The notes under the pieces were generated by a model. That model searched no databases, was not told the origin of the DNA, and worked only from the letters and a program-made list of their open reading frames with translations. From Paenibacillus sp. FSL R5-0912 (lineage in GTDB: Bacteria > Bacillota > Bacilli > Paenibacillales > Paenibacillaceae), in the NCBI RefSeq assembly GCF_000758605.1, contig NZ_CP009282.1, positions 5,828,001 through 5,892,000 of the forward strand: a stretch of DNA of 64,000 nt, in the 5' to 3' direction. Numbering within the stretch: position 1 is the first letter of the stretch; the number at the start of each line of letters is the position of its first letter. Positions 26,097 through 35,379 of this stretch are shown in pieces. The position numbers and the translations under genes were made by a program.

Positions 26097-27086
26097 ATGA
26101 TCCGTGACCTGCTGTTCCCTGTCATTTATGGCCTTGTCATATTTCTCGCCGGCATGAAGGTGATGGAAGCCTCCTTGTCGAGGCTCGCCGGCCCGCTGCT
26201 AACCCGGAGTCTGCATAAGGCAACCTCTACACCGGCAAAAGGCCTGATTGCCAGCAGCCTGCTGTCCGCACTGCTGCAGAGCAGCACGGCCGTAACCGTG
26301 CTGACCATCGGCATGGTTAATGCCGGGCTGCTGACGTATGCCCGGACGCTTGGCATTATCCTCGGCAGCAACATCGGCACCTGCCTGACTACAGAGCTGA
26401 TCAGCCTGCAGATCAGCACACTGGCAGCGCCGCTGCTGGCCGCTGCATTATGCCTCTGGGCGGCCGCAGTGATGGCCGGCGAGCTATCCCCGCAGGCATG
26501 GCGGCTGGTTGAAGCCTGCCGCCGGATCTCGGGGCCGCTTCAATTCATCTGCCTGGCGGTAGCCGGCTTCGCCCTGGTCCTGTGGGGCATCGCGGTCATG
26601 CAGTCGATCGGCCCCTCCCTTGAAGGCAGCGAATTGTTCAGCTGGTTCCTCGGGCATGCCGCCACCAGCGCACTGTGGGGACTGGCAGCAGGTGCCGTGC
26701 TGACCGCGATGGTGCACAGCAGCGCGGCGGTGATCGGCATGGCGATGGGCCTCGCCACCAGCGGCGTCATGCCGCCGGAGCTGGGGATCGCCATCGTGCT
26801 CGGCGCGAATATCGGCACCTGCGTCACGGCCGTAATCGCCGCCATCGGCAGCACGCCGTCTGGCGTATTCGTTGCCTGGTCGCATGTGGCGCTCAATGTC
26901 GGCGGCGCCCTGCTGTTCCTGCCCTTCATCGGGCCGCTGCAAAGCCTGTCCTCCTGGATCGGCGGCGGGCCTGCAGCGCAGCTTGCGCATGCCCAGACCA
27001 TTTTCAATGTCGTGTGCTCGCTTGGGGTACTGCCGCTATGCTACCTGCCCGTATGGACCAGGCTGGAGCAGCGGCTTCAGCGGTAA
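26097..27086 (+). CDS. Na/Pi cotransporter family protein (YqeW-like)
   Basis: A 329-residue polytopic carrier with the internal duplication of the Na/Pi (NptA) family: QSSTAVTVLTIGMVNAG with LGSNIGTCLTTEL in the first half, and HSSAAVIGMAMGLATSG with LGANIGTCVTAVI in the second. About eight membrane helices. The frame is open from 26034, but ATG 26097 (MIRDLLFPVIYGLVI) has AAAAAGGAG 9 nt upstream. In B. subtilis a Na/Pi carrier (yqeW) stands between yqeV and rpsU, so this may be its ortholog. Convergent with ecfT; no good terminator was found between them. Confidence 0.9.
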   Translation: MIRDLLFPVIYGLVIFLAGMKVMEASLSRLAGPLLTRSLHKATSTPAKGLIASSLLSALLQSSTAVTVLTIGMVNAGLLTYARTLGIILGSNIGTCLTTELISLQISTLAAPLLAAALCLWAAAVMAGELSPQAWRLVEACRRISGPLQFICLAVAGFALVLWGIAVMQSIGPSLEGSELFSWFLGHAATSALWGLAAGAVLTAMVHSSAAVIGMAMGLATSGVMPPELGIAIVLGANIGTCVTAVIAAIGSTPSGVFVAWSHVALNVGGALLFLPFIGPLQSLSSWIGGGPAAQLAHAQTIFNVVCSLGVLPLCYLPVWTRLEQRLQR

Positions 27087-27174
27087 TCCACAACGTCCGG
27101 CCAGGATTACAACTGTCTTATTATACTTCAATCCGCTCCGCAGTTCTACGGAAGCTCCACTTCCAGCATCCCCC

Positions 27175-28002
27175 TCAGAAAATACTATAAAACCGCGAGC
27201 CGTCATAAAAAGTAATAATCGTCGCGGCTGCGGCTATCCCCACCATCAGACACAGCGCAGTATAATCGCTGCGGGTAAACAGCCGGGCCTGGTACCAGGT
27301 CCGGCTGCGGCCTGTTCCGAAGCCGCGCAGCTCCATTGCAGTGCTGATCTTCTCAATCCGCTCGATACTGGTCAGAATCAGCGGCAGCAGAATGGATACG
27401 ATGTTTTTCAGCCGCTTTGGCAGCTTCTCCTTACGGGAGATATCAATGCCCCGCGCCTGTGCCGAGAATGAGATGTTCTCATAATCCTGCTGGATGTCGG
27501 GAATATAGCGCAAGGCCAGCGAAACGGAATAAGCGATCTTGTAATTGACCCCGACCCGGTTCAGCGAGGCGGCGAATTCACTCGGATCTGTCGTCAGCAG
27601 GAACAGCAGGGCCATCGGAATGACCACGGCATACTTCAGAGCGATATTGAATTGGTAGAAAAGCTGCTCCGCAGTCAGTGTATAACGTCCCGCGAGATGC
27701 AGCAGATCATGCCGGGTGCCGTAGATGCGTGTTCCTTCCAACGGTGAGAAGGCAAAGATCGCGATGTGATTCAGCAGGAAGAAGAGCAGAATGAAGTAGA
27801 GCACAAAGGCATAGTCCTGAAACCGGACCCGTGAAATGCGGAATACGGCCAGGCTGAAGAGCAGCATCAGCAGCAGGCAGCGGGTATCGTAGGTAATCAT
27901 GGCAGAGACCGACCATACGGCAAAAATAATCAGCTTCGTTGCCCCCGTCAGCCGGTGCACCGGTGAATCCTGCCTGGTATAGGTTAGCATCTTAGCTTTC
28001 AT
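27175..28002 (-). CDS. Energy-coupling factor transporter transmembrane protein EcfT
   Basis: A 275-residue membrane T component that couples the ATPases to the substrate-binding S protein. The N-terminal helices read TKLIIFAVWSVSAMITY and LLLMLLFSLAVFRIS. The family's coupling region has LALRYIPDIQQDYENISFSAQARGID, with an ARG motif, and a second basic motif, STAMELRGFGTGRSRT. About five to six membrane helices. The ATG at 28002 overlaps the ecfA stop (ATGA). The operon order is S - A - T. Confidence 0.92.
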   Translation of the reverse strand: MKAKMLTYTRQDSPVHRLTGATKLIIFAVWSVSAMITYDTRCLLLMLLFSLAVFRISRVRFQDYAFVLYFILLFFLLNHIAIFAFSPLEGTRIYGTRHDLLHLAGRYTLTAEQLFYQFNIALKYAVVIPMALLFLLTTDPSEFAASLNRVGVNYKIAYSVSLALRYIPDIQQDYENISFSAQARGIDISRKEKLPKRLKNIVSILLPLILTSIERIEKISTAMELRGFGTGRSRTWYQARLFTRSDYTALCLMVGIAAAATIITFYDGSRFYSIF

Positions 28003-29705
28003 CTGCGGCGGTTCCCCCTGTCAAATTCTATAAACCGCCGGACAAATTCTACCGGCTGGTCAATTCCGGCCTTCACAGCCAGCTTGAACAGTGAAGTCTC
28101 CTTCAAGTTAGCGCTGCTCACAATATTCCTGTCCGTCAGAATCACCTCCGGCCGGGCATCCGCCAGCTTCCTGCCCTCCGCCAGCACAATCGTCCGTTCC
28201 GCGTACTCCAGCATCAGGTGCATATCATGGGTAATCATAATCACCGTGATCCCGGAGCTGCAGAGTCCGCGCAGAAACTCCATAATCTCGTTATAGTGCC
28301 GGTAATCCTGCCCGGCGGTCGGTTCATCCAGAAGGAGCACCTCCGGCTCCAGCACCAGGATGGAGGCAATGGTCACCCGTTTCTTCTGCCCGTAGCTGAG
28401 CGCTGAAACCGGCCATTCGCGGAACTCATACAGTCCGCAAACTTGGAGCACCTTATGTACCCGCTCGCGGATTTCTTCTTCCGCGAAGCCCCGCAGCTTA
28501 AGTCCGAGGGCAACCTCGTCATACAGCAGCGTCATGGAGATCATATGATTCGGATTCTGCATTACGAAGCCGATATGCTCTGCCCGCTCCTTGATCGTAT
28601 CCGCTGCCAGATCCCGCCCGTTCAGCAGAATACTTCCCGCTGACGGCCGGTAGAACCCGCAAATCAGCTTCGACACCGTTGATTTGCCCGCTCCGTTCCT
28701 CCCGGCAATGCAGAGCATCTCGCCGCGGCGGACGCTGAAGGACAGTCCCTGCAGCACCGGAGCCTGCTTGTCATAGCCAAAGGTAATATTCCGCAGCTCT
28801 AGCAGCACAGGTGCTGCTTCCTCCTCCTGCGGCACTTCGCTGGCCTCATACCAGGCAAGGAGCTTGGCAGCTCCTGTCTCCAGCTTAATCCCGTCCAGAT
28901 GCTGCGGGTTCATCTCCGGCGTAATTTCGCAGCCGGCATATTTGAGCGCGGTAAGATAGAGCGGCTCCCGGAGGCCTGACTCTGCAAGCAGCGGTGAACT
29001 CAGCAGCTGCGCAGCCGGCAGGTCCGCCGCAATCATTCCTTCATTCATGACAATGATCCGGTCCACCGGCCGGTGCAGCACTTCCTCCAGCCGGTGCTCA
29101 ATGATAATGACCGTATTGCCGGTCTCACGCTGCACCCGGTCGATCAGCTCAATCGCCCCGGTTCCCGTATAGGGGTCCAGGCTGGCCAGCGGCTCATCGA
29201 ACAGCAGGACATCCACATTGCTGACCAGCACGCCGGCCAGCATGGTCTTCTGCTTCTGTCCGCCGGACAGCGCCTGCGGAGAGGCTGTCAGCAGGTCCTG
29301 AATATCGACCGCTCTTGCCGCAGCTTCCACCCGCTCATGCATCTCCCGCACCGGAACCGCTGCGTTCTCCAGACTGAAGGCAATATCCTCGCCTACGGTC
29401 AGGCCGACAAACTGCCCGTCCGGGTCCTGCAGCACAGTCCCCACCACCTCCGACAGGCCGGCAATCCCCAGCTCCTTCGTGTCTCTGCCTTTAACGGTCA
29501 GGGTACCGCTTATTTCACCGGGATACGCAAAAGGAATCAGGCCATTGATACAATGGGCCAAGGTGCTTTTGCCGGAGCCGGAGGGCCCGACAATCAGAAT
29601 CTTCTCACCTTCATGAATCTTCAGGTTAATTTTATGCAGTGTAGGTTCCTGCTGGGCCCGGTATTTAAAAGTGAAATCGGAGAATTCTATAACCGTTTTG
29701 CTCAT
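27999..29705 (-). CDS. ECF transporter ATP-binding protein with two fused ABC domains
   Basis: A 568-residue fusion of both ECF ATPases. First domain (about 5-240): Walker A GPSGSGKST, signature ALSGGQKQKTMLAG, Walker B LLFDEPLASLD. Second domain (about 300-530): Walker A GRNGAGKST, signature-equivalent ALSYGQKKRVTIAS, Walker B LLLDEPTAGQD. The second signature SYGQ replaces SGGQ, as often seen in this family. Fused A components typify dedicated (group I) ECF systems. The ATG at 29705 has GAGGAAGG upstream. Between this gene and the S gene is a very strong hairpin (29753-29793). Confidence 0.94.
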   Translation of the reverse strand: MSKTVIEFSDFTFKYRAQQEPTLHKINLKIHEGEKILIVGPSGSGKSTLAHCINGLIPFAYPGEISGTLTVKGRDTKELGIAGLSEVVGTVLQDPDGQFVGLTVGEDIAFSLENAAVPVREMHERVEAAARAVDIQDLLTASPQALSGGQKQKTMLAGVLVSNVDVLLFDEPLASLDPYTGTGAIELIDRVQRETGNTVIIIEHRLEEVLHRPVDRIIVMNEGMIAADLPAAQLLSSPLLAESGLREPLYLTALKYAGCEITPEMNPQHLDGIKLETGAAKLLAWYEASEVPQEEEAAPVLLELRNITFGYDKQAPVLQGLSFSVRRGEMLCIAGRNGAGKSTVSKLICGFYRPSAGSILLNGRDLAADTIKERAEHIGFVMQNPNHMISMTLLYDEVALGLKLRGFAEEEIRERVHKVLQVCGLYEFREWPVSALSYGQKKRVTIASILVLEPEVLLLDEPTAGQDYRHYNEIMEFLRGLCSSGITVIMITHDMHLMLEYAERTIVLAEGRKLADARPEVILTDRNIVSSANLKETSLFKLAVKAGIDQPVEFVRRFIEFDRGNRRR

Positions 29706-29752
29706 GGGTAACCTTCCTCATATGCTGATTTACGTATCATAACTGACCCGCT

Positions 29753-29793
29753 CAAACAGAAAGGCCGGTGACGGGCACCGGCCTTTCTGTTTG
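29753..29793 (-). terminator. Perfect 18-bp hairpin between the ECF S and A genes
   Basis: Arms 29753-29770 and 29776-29793 are perfectly complementary around a 5-nt loop (ACGGG). The 3' arm on the minus strand ends TTTCTGTTTG, so it can act as an intrinsic terminator. It stands 9 nt after the S stop and 47 nt before the ecfA start. Confidence 0.8.
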
Positions 29794-29802
29794 AATTATA
29801 TA

Positions 29803-30363
29803 TTATTGCAGTCTTTTCAGGCTACCCTGTTTCGTTCTCGTCTTGGAGTAGGCTATAGCGAGCAGTGTTCCGATGACCGCCACCGTTACAATGTTGGACG
29901 CTCCGGCGATCAGCCCTTGGGTGAAGACCTTGTTAGCCGGTTCCGCGTAGATAAGAATATCCAGCAGCGGCGCTACCACGAACCAGGCAATGGCGTTAGC
30001 TGCAATCTGCGCAAGATTGAAGGCTATGATCTCTTTCCGGCCGAATTGACCGTCCCTGATCAGGATTCTGGCCACCAGCAGCCCGATAATCAGCCCGACT
30101 AGTCCCGAGGAGATGACCCAGCTGAACCAAGGCGAGCCATAGAAGATCGCATCCTTCAGTGTGTGCCCGATCAGTCCGATGAAGAGCCCCGCAACCGGTC
30201 CGTATAGTAGCGCAAACAGCGCCAGAAGTGCGTATGTAGTCTCAATGTTGGTATTCGGAATACCTGAAGGAATGGAACCGAACCTCCCCAGTATTACGAA
30301 CAACGGCGAACCGATGCCGATTGCCACAATCGTTTGAATGGATAATGCCTTGCGCTTAGTCAT
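29803..30363 (-). CDS. ECF transporter S component, UPF0397 family
   Basis: A 186-residue substrate-binding membrane protein of the UPF0397 family, often annotated as an ECF-type S component; the substrate is not settled (a B-vitamin is the usual guess). The family core is clear: GRFGSIPSGIPNTNIETTYALLALFALLYG-type region and GHTLKDAIFYGSPWFSW. Five to six membrane helices. The start is ATG at 30363, 9 nt after GGGAG; the ATG at 30372 directly abuts that site and is less likely. Followed in order by the hairpin, ecfA and ecfT. Confidence 0.92.
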   Translation of the reverse strand: MTKRKALSIQTIVAIGIGSPLFVILGRFGSIPSGIPNTNIETTYALLALFALLYGPVAGLFIGLIGHTLKDAIFYGSPWFSWVISSGLVGLIIGLLVARILIRDGQFGRKEIIAFNLAQIAANAIAWFVVAPLLDILIYAEPANKVFTQGLIAGASNIVTVAVIGTLLAIAYSKTRTKQGSLKRLQ

Positions 30364-30472
30364 CTGCTTCATCTCCCTTAATGGACTTTATTGTACGCTT
30401 TTTCCGAATTATACATTGGTTTACTCGGGATTACTATAGTGGAGAAGAAATTATCTGATCCACCAATACGTT

Positions 30473-30509
30473 AAAAAACCTGAACACCGCCGCAGAGGCC
30501 ATGTCCAGG
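30473..30509 (-). terminator. Intrinsic terminator after the Big_2 protein gene
   Basis: CCTGGACATGGC and GCGGTGTTCAGG pair with wobbles around CTCTGCG; on the minus strand TTTTTT follows. It lies 37 nt after the stop and also isolates the ECF operon. Confidence 0.82.
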
Positions 30510-30546
30510 TCTAATGATCTTACTTATAGCAGCAGCCAGTACAATA

Positions 30547-32799
30547 CTATTTCACTGAAACAGATACCGTAACTGTCTTGGTGCCCAGCTTACCTTTAAC
30601 CGAAGTGGTTCCCTTGCTTACCGCTGTAATCTGCCCGGAGGAATTCACTTTAGCCACAGAAGGTTTGGAACTGGTCCAGACTACGCTTCCTGTGACAACA
30701 GCGCTCTTGCCTGTATCATACAGCGCGGTTACAACTACGTTTTTACCTGCACCCGGTGCAAGAATCAGCTTATTCTCACTGACCGTAATCTTCATCAGCT
30801 TCGGCACCACTGAAATTTTGACAGTAGCAGGAATTCCCTGGTAGGTACCACTCAAGGTTGCTGTGCCTTCAGCGATCGCTTTGACCGACGTCCCCTTCAC
30901 TGAAGCCACATCCGGATTAGACGATACCCAGTTCATTCCACCCGAGAAGTTCGCAGTTTTGCCATTTGAGAAATATCCGGTGACCTTAATCGTCTTGGAG
31001 CCTTTGATATTCATCTCAAGTACAGCCGGTTCCACAACGAGCTTCACAACCTTCTGCTCAATCGTTACCGGAACACTGATTGTCTTATTGGAATACGTAC
31101 CTTTGAGTGTTGCCGAGCCTTTGACCAGACCTTTAATGGTCTTGGCAGCTGCCGATTGCTTGAGAACCGCGTTACTTCCGCCCAGTTCCCAGACAATGGT
31201 GTCTGTCACATCGAGCTCATCACCGTTCTCCAGTACGGCCTGAACCGCAGGGAGCGGCGTTTCTTCACCGATGACCAGACCCAGCGCATCCTCCGGTCCA
31301 ATCAGCACAAGCACTTTATTCTGAACGGTTACTTTGTATTCAACGGTCTTGGAGCGGATCGCAGTCGCAGAACCTGCAGTTACTGCACCTTCCTTGATCT
31401 TGCCCGTCAGGGTAGCTGTGCCTGCCTTGCCGCCGGTAAGCTTCCCGTCCTTAATCGAGACAATCTCTTCATTGGCCGAGGTCCACACGATTTCATCGCT
31501 GATATCCAGCTTGGTTCCGTCATATTTGGTTCCGTTTACCTTCGGCAAGCCGGCAGAGTCTGCTGTGTATATTTCCTGTTCCGTCTTCTCAAGGGTCAGC
31601 TCTGTCAGGGTTGGATAGACCGTTACCTTGAAGGTTTTGCTGATTCCGAGGTGATCTGCTTTGATGACAGAAGATCCTACCGCTTTGCCTGTCACTGTAG
31701 CAAAGGCTTTGCTGGCATCCGCAACATTTGGAGTCACCGAAGCTGTCATCAGGTTATCAGAGGTCCAGATAGCCGATGCCGTCTGGTTTGTGGTCGAATT
31801 GACCGCATTGCGCATCGTTGCTGTTACATTGAGGCTTTCTCCCAGGAAAATGGACTGGTCGCCGGATGGTGTCAGTAGAAGCGCTTCATAAGGCGCCCGC
31901 ACATAGACGTCAACGGACTGGTCCACACCCAGGTAGCTTGCTGTAATGACAGCCTTACCCACGCCAAGAATAGTAATCATGCCGTCTTTTACTGTAGCTA
32001 CGCTCTCGCTTGAGCTGCTCCAATCTGCCTCTTTCTCGATAGGGAGCTCATCACTCACCGCTGTAGCTTTGGTTACTGCTTTCAGCTGCACCGGGTTGTC
32101 TCCAACCAGCATTTCAAGCTCTTTGACTTCCACACCGCTCACTTTGTCTTTAAGCATGATTGCCGAATACGGAAGCTCCACATCCGCCTTGAAAGTCTCA
32201 GTTAATCCCTTGTACTTGGCAGTAACTGTCGCCGTCCCTTCGCCAACCAGCGTAATCTTACCCGCTGTAATCGTCAGTACGCCTGAATTCGAGCTGCTCC
32301 AGTCGGCATCCTTCGTCACATCTTTCTCTTCAGTGGCGGATTCGCCGCCCTTGGCCGTTGCGGTAACTAGGAGTGAGGCTTCTTTGTCTCCCAGTTTGTA
32401 GCTGCCCTCCGTGCTGCGTTTCAGTTTCAGATCTTTATACGGATACGTAACAGATACCTCAACAGTATCAACCGCATTATTACTGTAAGTAGCTGTAATC
32501 ATTGCCGTCCCGTAAGCAAGCGGCTTGATCTGACCGTTAATTACGCTGACAACTTCATTCTTGGAGGAGGTCCATGTGGCGGCTGCCGTCACATCCCTCT
32601 TGGAAGAAGAACCTTCAACACTGGCATATACCTTAAGCTGCTTCGGTGTCTGGCCCACGGTTAGCTCTATTTTGTCAGAGCTGTCGATTTCAATAGAGTT
32701 GATGTCTCCAGCAGCGGCAAAGACGTTTACCGGAAAAGCTGCAGCAACGAGCAATATCATAATGAGGAGCGTTTTTGTCATTTTCCTGTACACGGTCAT
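30547..32799 (-). CDS. Secreted protein with tandem bacterial Ig-like (Big_2) domains
   Basis: A 750-residue exported protein. Signal peptide: KMTKTLLIMILLVAAAFPVNVFAAA with cleavage near residue 30. The mature part is a chain of about eight Big_2-type modules, marked by recurring W(T/S)SS(N/S) and GTA-I/T-Y motifs (for example ATWTSSKNEVVSV, DWSSSNSGVLTI, VVWTSSKPSVAKVN). No SLH, LPXTG or enzyme domain is visible, so it may attach by another route or be released. The ATG at 32799 has AAGGAG 7 nt upstream. A single-gene unit with its own terminator. Similar Big_2 modules occur in the SLH protein at 38330-42868. Confidence 0.88.
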   Translation of the reverse strand: MTVYRKMTKTLLIMILLVAAAFPVNVFAAAGDINSIEIDSSDKIELTVGQTPKQLKVYASVEGSSSKRDVTAAATWTSSKNEVVSVINGQIKPLAYGTAMITATYSNNAVDTVEVSVTYPYKDLKLKRSTEGSYKLGDKEASLLVTATAKGGESATEEKDVTKDADWSSSNSGVLTITAGKITLVGEGTATVTAKYKGLTETFKADVELPYSAIMLKDKVSGVEVKELEMLVGDNPVQLKAVTKATAVSDELPIEKEADWSSSSESVATVKDGMITILGVGKAVITASYLGVDQSVDVYVRAPYEALLLTPSGDQSIFLGESLNVTATMRNAVNSTTNQTASAIWTSDNLMTASVTPNVADASKAFATVTGKAVGSSVIKADHLGISKTFKVTVYPTLTELTLEKTEQEIYTADSAGLPKVNGTKYDGTKLDISDEIVWTSANEEIVSIKDGKLTGGKAGTATLTGKIKEGAVTAGSATAIRSKTVEYKVTVQNKVLVLIGPEDALGLVIGEETPLPAVQAVLENGDELDVTDTIVWELGGSNAVLKQSAAAKTIKGLVKGSATLKGTYSNKTISVPVTIEQKVVKLVVEPAVLEMNIKGSKTIKVTGYFSNGKTANFSGGMNWVSSNPDVASVKGTSVKAIAEGTATLSGTYQGIPATVKISVVPKLMKITVSENKLILAPGAGKNVVVTALYDTGKSAVVTGSVVWTSSKPSVAKVNSSGQITAVSKGTTSVKGKLGTKTVTVSVSVK

Positions 32800-33037
32800 C
32801 TGTTCTCTCCTTAGACGGTCTTATTATCGGTGGCCTTTTACCACACTCTTCCACTATATCGACAAATAGAGCCCAAGTCTTTACCCTATTTTCAGTTTCA
32901 GCCGAATTCAGGTCTTTATAACTATATAAATTGCGCTCTATATCTATACATTTAGTTCCAGCAGGCAGAACTGAACTGATGAGCCTCTGCCGGCGGGCGG
33001 TAAGCCTGTAGACTTATCCGCTATAGATCAGGAAGCC

Positions 33038-33085
33038 AAAAAGGGAACCCATAGAGCCGTTACCGGCTCCTAAAGGCATCCCCCT
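33038..33085 (-). terminator. Intrinsic terminator after mtaB
   Basis: AAGGGGGATGCC...GGAGCCG pairs with CGGCTC...GGTTCCCTT around GTAA; on the minus strand it is followed by TTTTT. It lies about 26 nt after the mtaB stop. Confidence 0.8.
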
Positions 33086-33110
33086 TGGTGTTGTTTATCC
33101 TTGTGTACGC

Positions 33111-34454
33111 TTACGCGCGGCGCGGTTCTGCTGCAGCTCTGCTTACGCTGACAAGCTCACCGCGGCATTCATTCACGCCAGCTTCTGTCACCTTCACCTC
33201 GCAGAGCTCGCCCTGAAGCGAATCATCCCCGCTGAACAGAATCTGCAGATAGTTGTCGCTGAAGCCGTGCTGAATGCTGCGTCCCGGTGATCCCTTGGCT
33301 GCACGTTCCGGAATGACGGACAAGGTCTTGCCGACGAATTTCTGCGCATAAGCCAGCTGCATCTCCTCAGAAAGATCAATCAGCTGCTGGACACGCGCAT
33401 TCTTGATCTCTTCATCCACTTGGTTCAGCATCCGTGCTGCAGGCGTACCGGTCCGCTTGGAATACGGGAACACATGCATCTCAGAATAGTTGACCGCCTT
33501 CATGAAGTCATAACCGGCGCGGAACATCTCCTCGGTCTCGCCCGGGAAGCCGACGATAACATCGGTTGTAATGCCTACATCCGGCATCGCCTGGCGGATC
33601 AGCTGCATTTTGGCATAATACTCTTCAGTCGTATATTTACGGCGCATCGCCTTCAGCACGTCGTTATGTCCGGCCTGCAGCGGAATATGCAGATGGCGGC
33701 ACATCTTGGAGCTGCGGTTCAGCACCTCAAGCAGCTTCTCATCAATCTGGCTGGCTTCAATCGAGCTGATGCGGACCCGCTCCAGGCCATCCACCTGATC
33801 CAGCTCCCACAAGAGATCGGCCAGACGGTAATTCTCCAGATCATCGCCGTAGCCCCCGGTATGAATCCCGGTCAGGACAAACTCCTTATATCCCGCCTCC
33901 ACAAGCTGATGTGCTTGGGCGACAATCGATTTCGGATCACGGCTGCGCGATAGCCCGCGCGACCAGGGAATGATACAGAAGGTGCAGAAGTTATTGCAGC
34001 CGTCCTGAATCTTCATGAATGCACGCGTCCGGTCAGCGAATCCGGGAACGTCCAGCTCCTCGAACTCCCGGGTCTTCATAATGTTGCGGACCGCATTCAC
34101 AGGCTGGCGCGATTCCTGAATATTCTTCACATGGGTCATGATATGCTCGCGGTCCTGGTTACCGATGACCAGATCGACGCCGGGGATATCGAGTATCTCT
34201 CCGGGCGAGGTCTGCGCGTAGCAGCCGGTTACCGCAACGATGGCTTCAGGATTGCGGCGCACCGCGCGGCGGATCATCTGTCGGCTTTTTTTGTCACCCG
34301 TATTGGTAACAGTACATGTATTGATCAGGTAGACATCGGCGGAACCTTCGAAATCCACCTGCTCGTACCCTTCATTTTTGAACAGCTGCCAGATGGCTTC
34401 GGTGTCGTAGAAATTGACTTTACAGCCTAATGTATAAAAAGCTACGGATGGCAT
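33111..34454 (-). CDS. mtaB: tRNA t6A37 methylthiotransferase MtaB
   Basis: A 447-residue radical SAM enzyme that adds a methylthio group to t6A at tRNA position 37. The N-terminal UPF0004 domain has its three cluster cysteines in YTLGCKVNF, NTCTVTN and VTGCYAQ. The radical SAM motif is CNNFCTFC, with IIPWSRG after it, and a C-terminal TRAM domain carries ILFSGDDSLQGELCEVKVTE-type residues. Full length for the family. The ATG at 34454 has GGGGGGAG upstream inside the last codons of rsmE, 3 nt away. Last gene of prmA-M50-rsmE-mtaB. Confidence 0.96.
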   Translation of the reverse strand: MPSVAFYTLGCKVNFYDTEAIWQLFKNEGYEQVDFEGSADVYLINTCTVTNTGDKKSRQMIRRAVRRNPEAIVAVTGCYAQTSPGEILDIPGVDLVIGNQDREHIMTHVKNIQESRQPVNAVRNIMKTREFEELDVPGFADRTRAFMKIQDGCNNFCTFCIIPWSRGLSRSRDPKSIVAQAHQLVEAGYKEFVLTGIHTGGYGDDLENYRLADLLWELDQVDGLERVRISSIEASQIDEKLLEVLNRSSKMCRHLHIPLQAGHNDVLKAMRRKYTTEEYYAKMQLIRQAMPDVGITTDVIVGFPGETEEMFRAGYDFMKAVNYSEMHVFPYSKRTGTPAARMLNQVDEEIKNARVQQLIDLSEEMQLAYAQKFVGKTLSVIPERAAKGSPGRSIQHGFSDNYLQILFSGDDSLQGELCEVKVTEAGVNECRGELVSVSRAAAEPRRA

Positions 34455-34457
34455 TGT

Positions 34458-35222
34458 TTAAGCTCCCCCCATTTCTCCGGATTCATATAGAATGCAGGCG
34501 GCGGCGACCATACCTGCGGTTTCACAGCGCAGAATGCGTGCTCCCAGACCTACGGAGACCGCACCGGCCTCTTCGGCCGCGCGGCATTCCTCCGGACTGA
34601 AGCCGCCTTCCGGTCCGACAACAATCATTACCTTGGCAGTAGAATCCTGCGGCAGCGAGAACAGCCAAGGCGCGGCTGCGCTGCGGAGCTGCAGCCCTTC
34701 TTCTTTTTCATAACAGAAATACACCGCGTCATACTCACTGAAGCTCTTCAGCAGCAGCTTCCAGCTCAGCGGCGAATGCACTTCCGGAACGATATTCCGG
34801 TGGGCCTGTTCAGCGGCCTCCTTGCAGATTTTGCGCCAGCGCTCTACCCGCTTGCTCTCCTTGCGTTCATCATACTGCACAATTGTCCGCTCGGAGAGGA
34901 ACGGGGTGAAGGCAACCGCACCGATCTCGGTACATTTCTGGATCACCGTCTCCAGCTTGTCCCCCTTCGGCAGGCTCTGGGCTACAGTAATCTTAATCCG
35001 CGGCTCGTGGGTCATGGCCAGATTCTCCAGTATGCTCACGGTTACGAGGCCAATCTCTATTTCAGCGATCTCAGCCAATGCCTCGCGGGAAACGCCGTCG
35101 CTGACAATCAGCTTATCCCCTGCCTTGCCGCGCATTACCTTGGCGATATGCCGGGCATCTTCGCCGTCAATGCTTACCTTGTCTTGGCCGAACTGCGCCG
35201 GTGTTACGAAATAACGCTGCAT
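34458..35222 (-). CDS. rsmE: 16S rRNA m3U1498 methyltransferase RsmE
   Basis: A 254-residue SPOUT methyltransferase. The N-terminal PUA-like part has VSIDGEDARHIAKVMR. The trefoil knot is clear: IVVGPEGGFSPEECRAAEEAG followed by SVGLGARILRCETA. Full length. The ATG at 35222 lies 157 nt after the M50 gene; that gap holds a TTGTACAA palindrome near 35337 but no clear terminator. It precedes mtaB by 3 nt, matching the B. subtilis order yqeT-yqeU-yqeV with the M50 gene inserted. Confidence 0.96.
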   Translation of the reverse strand: MQRYFVTPAQFGQDKVSIDGEDARHIAKVMRGKAGDKLIVSDGVSREALAEIAEIEIGLVTVSILENLAMTHEPRIKITVAQSLPKGDKLETVIQKCTEIGAVAFTPFLSERTIVQYDERKESKRVERWRKICKEAAEQAHRNIVPEVHSPLSWKLLLKSFSEYDAVYFCYEKEEGLQLRSAAAPWLFSLPQDSTAKVMIVVGPEGGFSPEECRAAEEAGAVSVGLGARILRCETAGMVAAACILYESGEMGGA

Positions 35223-35379
35223 CTTTTATCATCATCCTGTCTCTTATTCAGCGTAAAAGCGGCGGCGTTCCCGTCAAATCAGGTCCCGGCCGCCGCTTCA
35301 CTCACATGATTAAACCTCGAAAATACCACGTTATATTGTACAACGTTTAGAGCTGCATGAACATCCCTCAATCTGAATT

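Noticed and set aside
27083..27108. GTAATCC...GGATTAC as a terminator for the Na/Pi gene
   Set aside because: A 7-bp stem with a 14-nt loop, overlapping the stop codon and without a T-run; too weak to call.
30373..30472. Riboswitch upstream of the ECF S gene
   Set aside because: The leader is only about 100 nt, shows no conserved riboswitch core that I recognise and no antiterminator pairing; only a candidate TATAAT box was seen.
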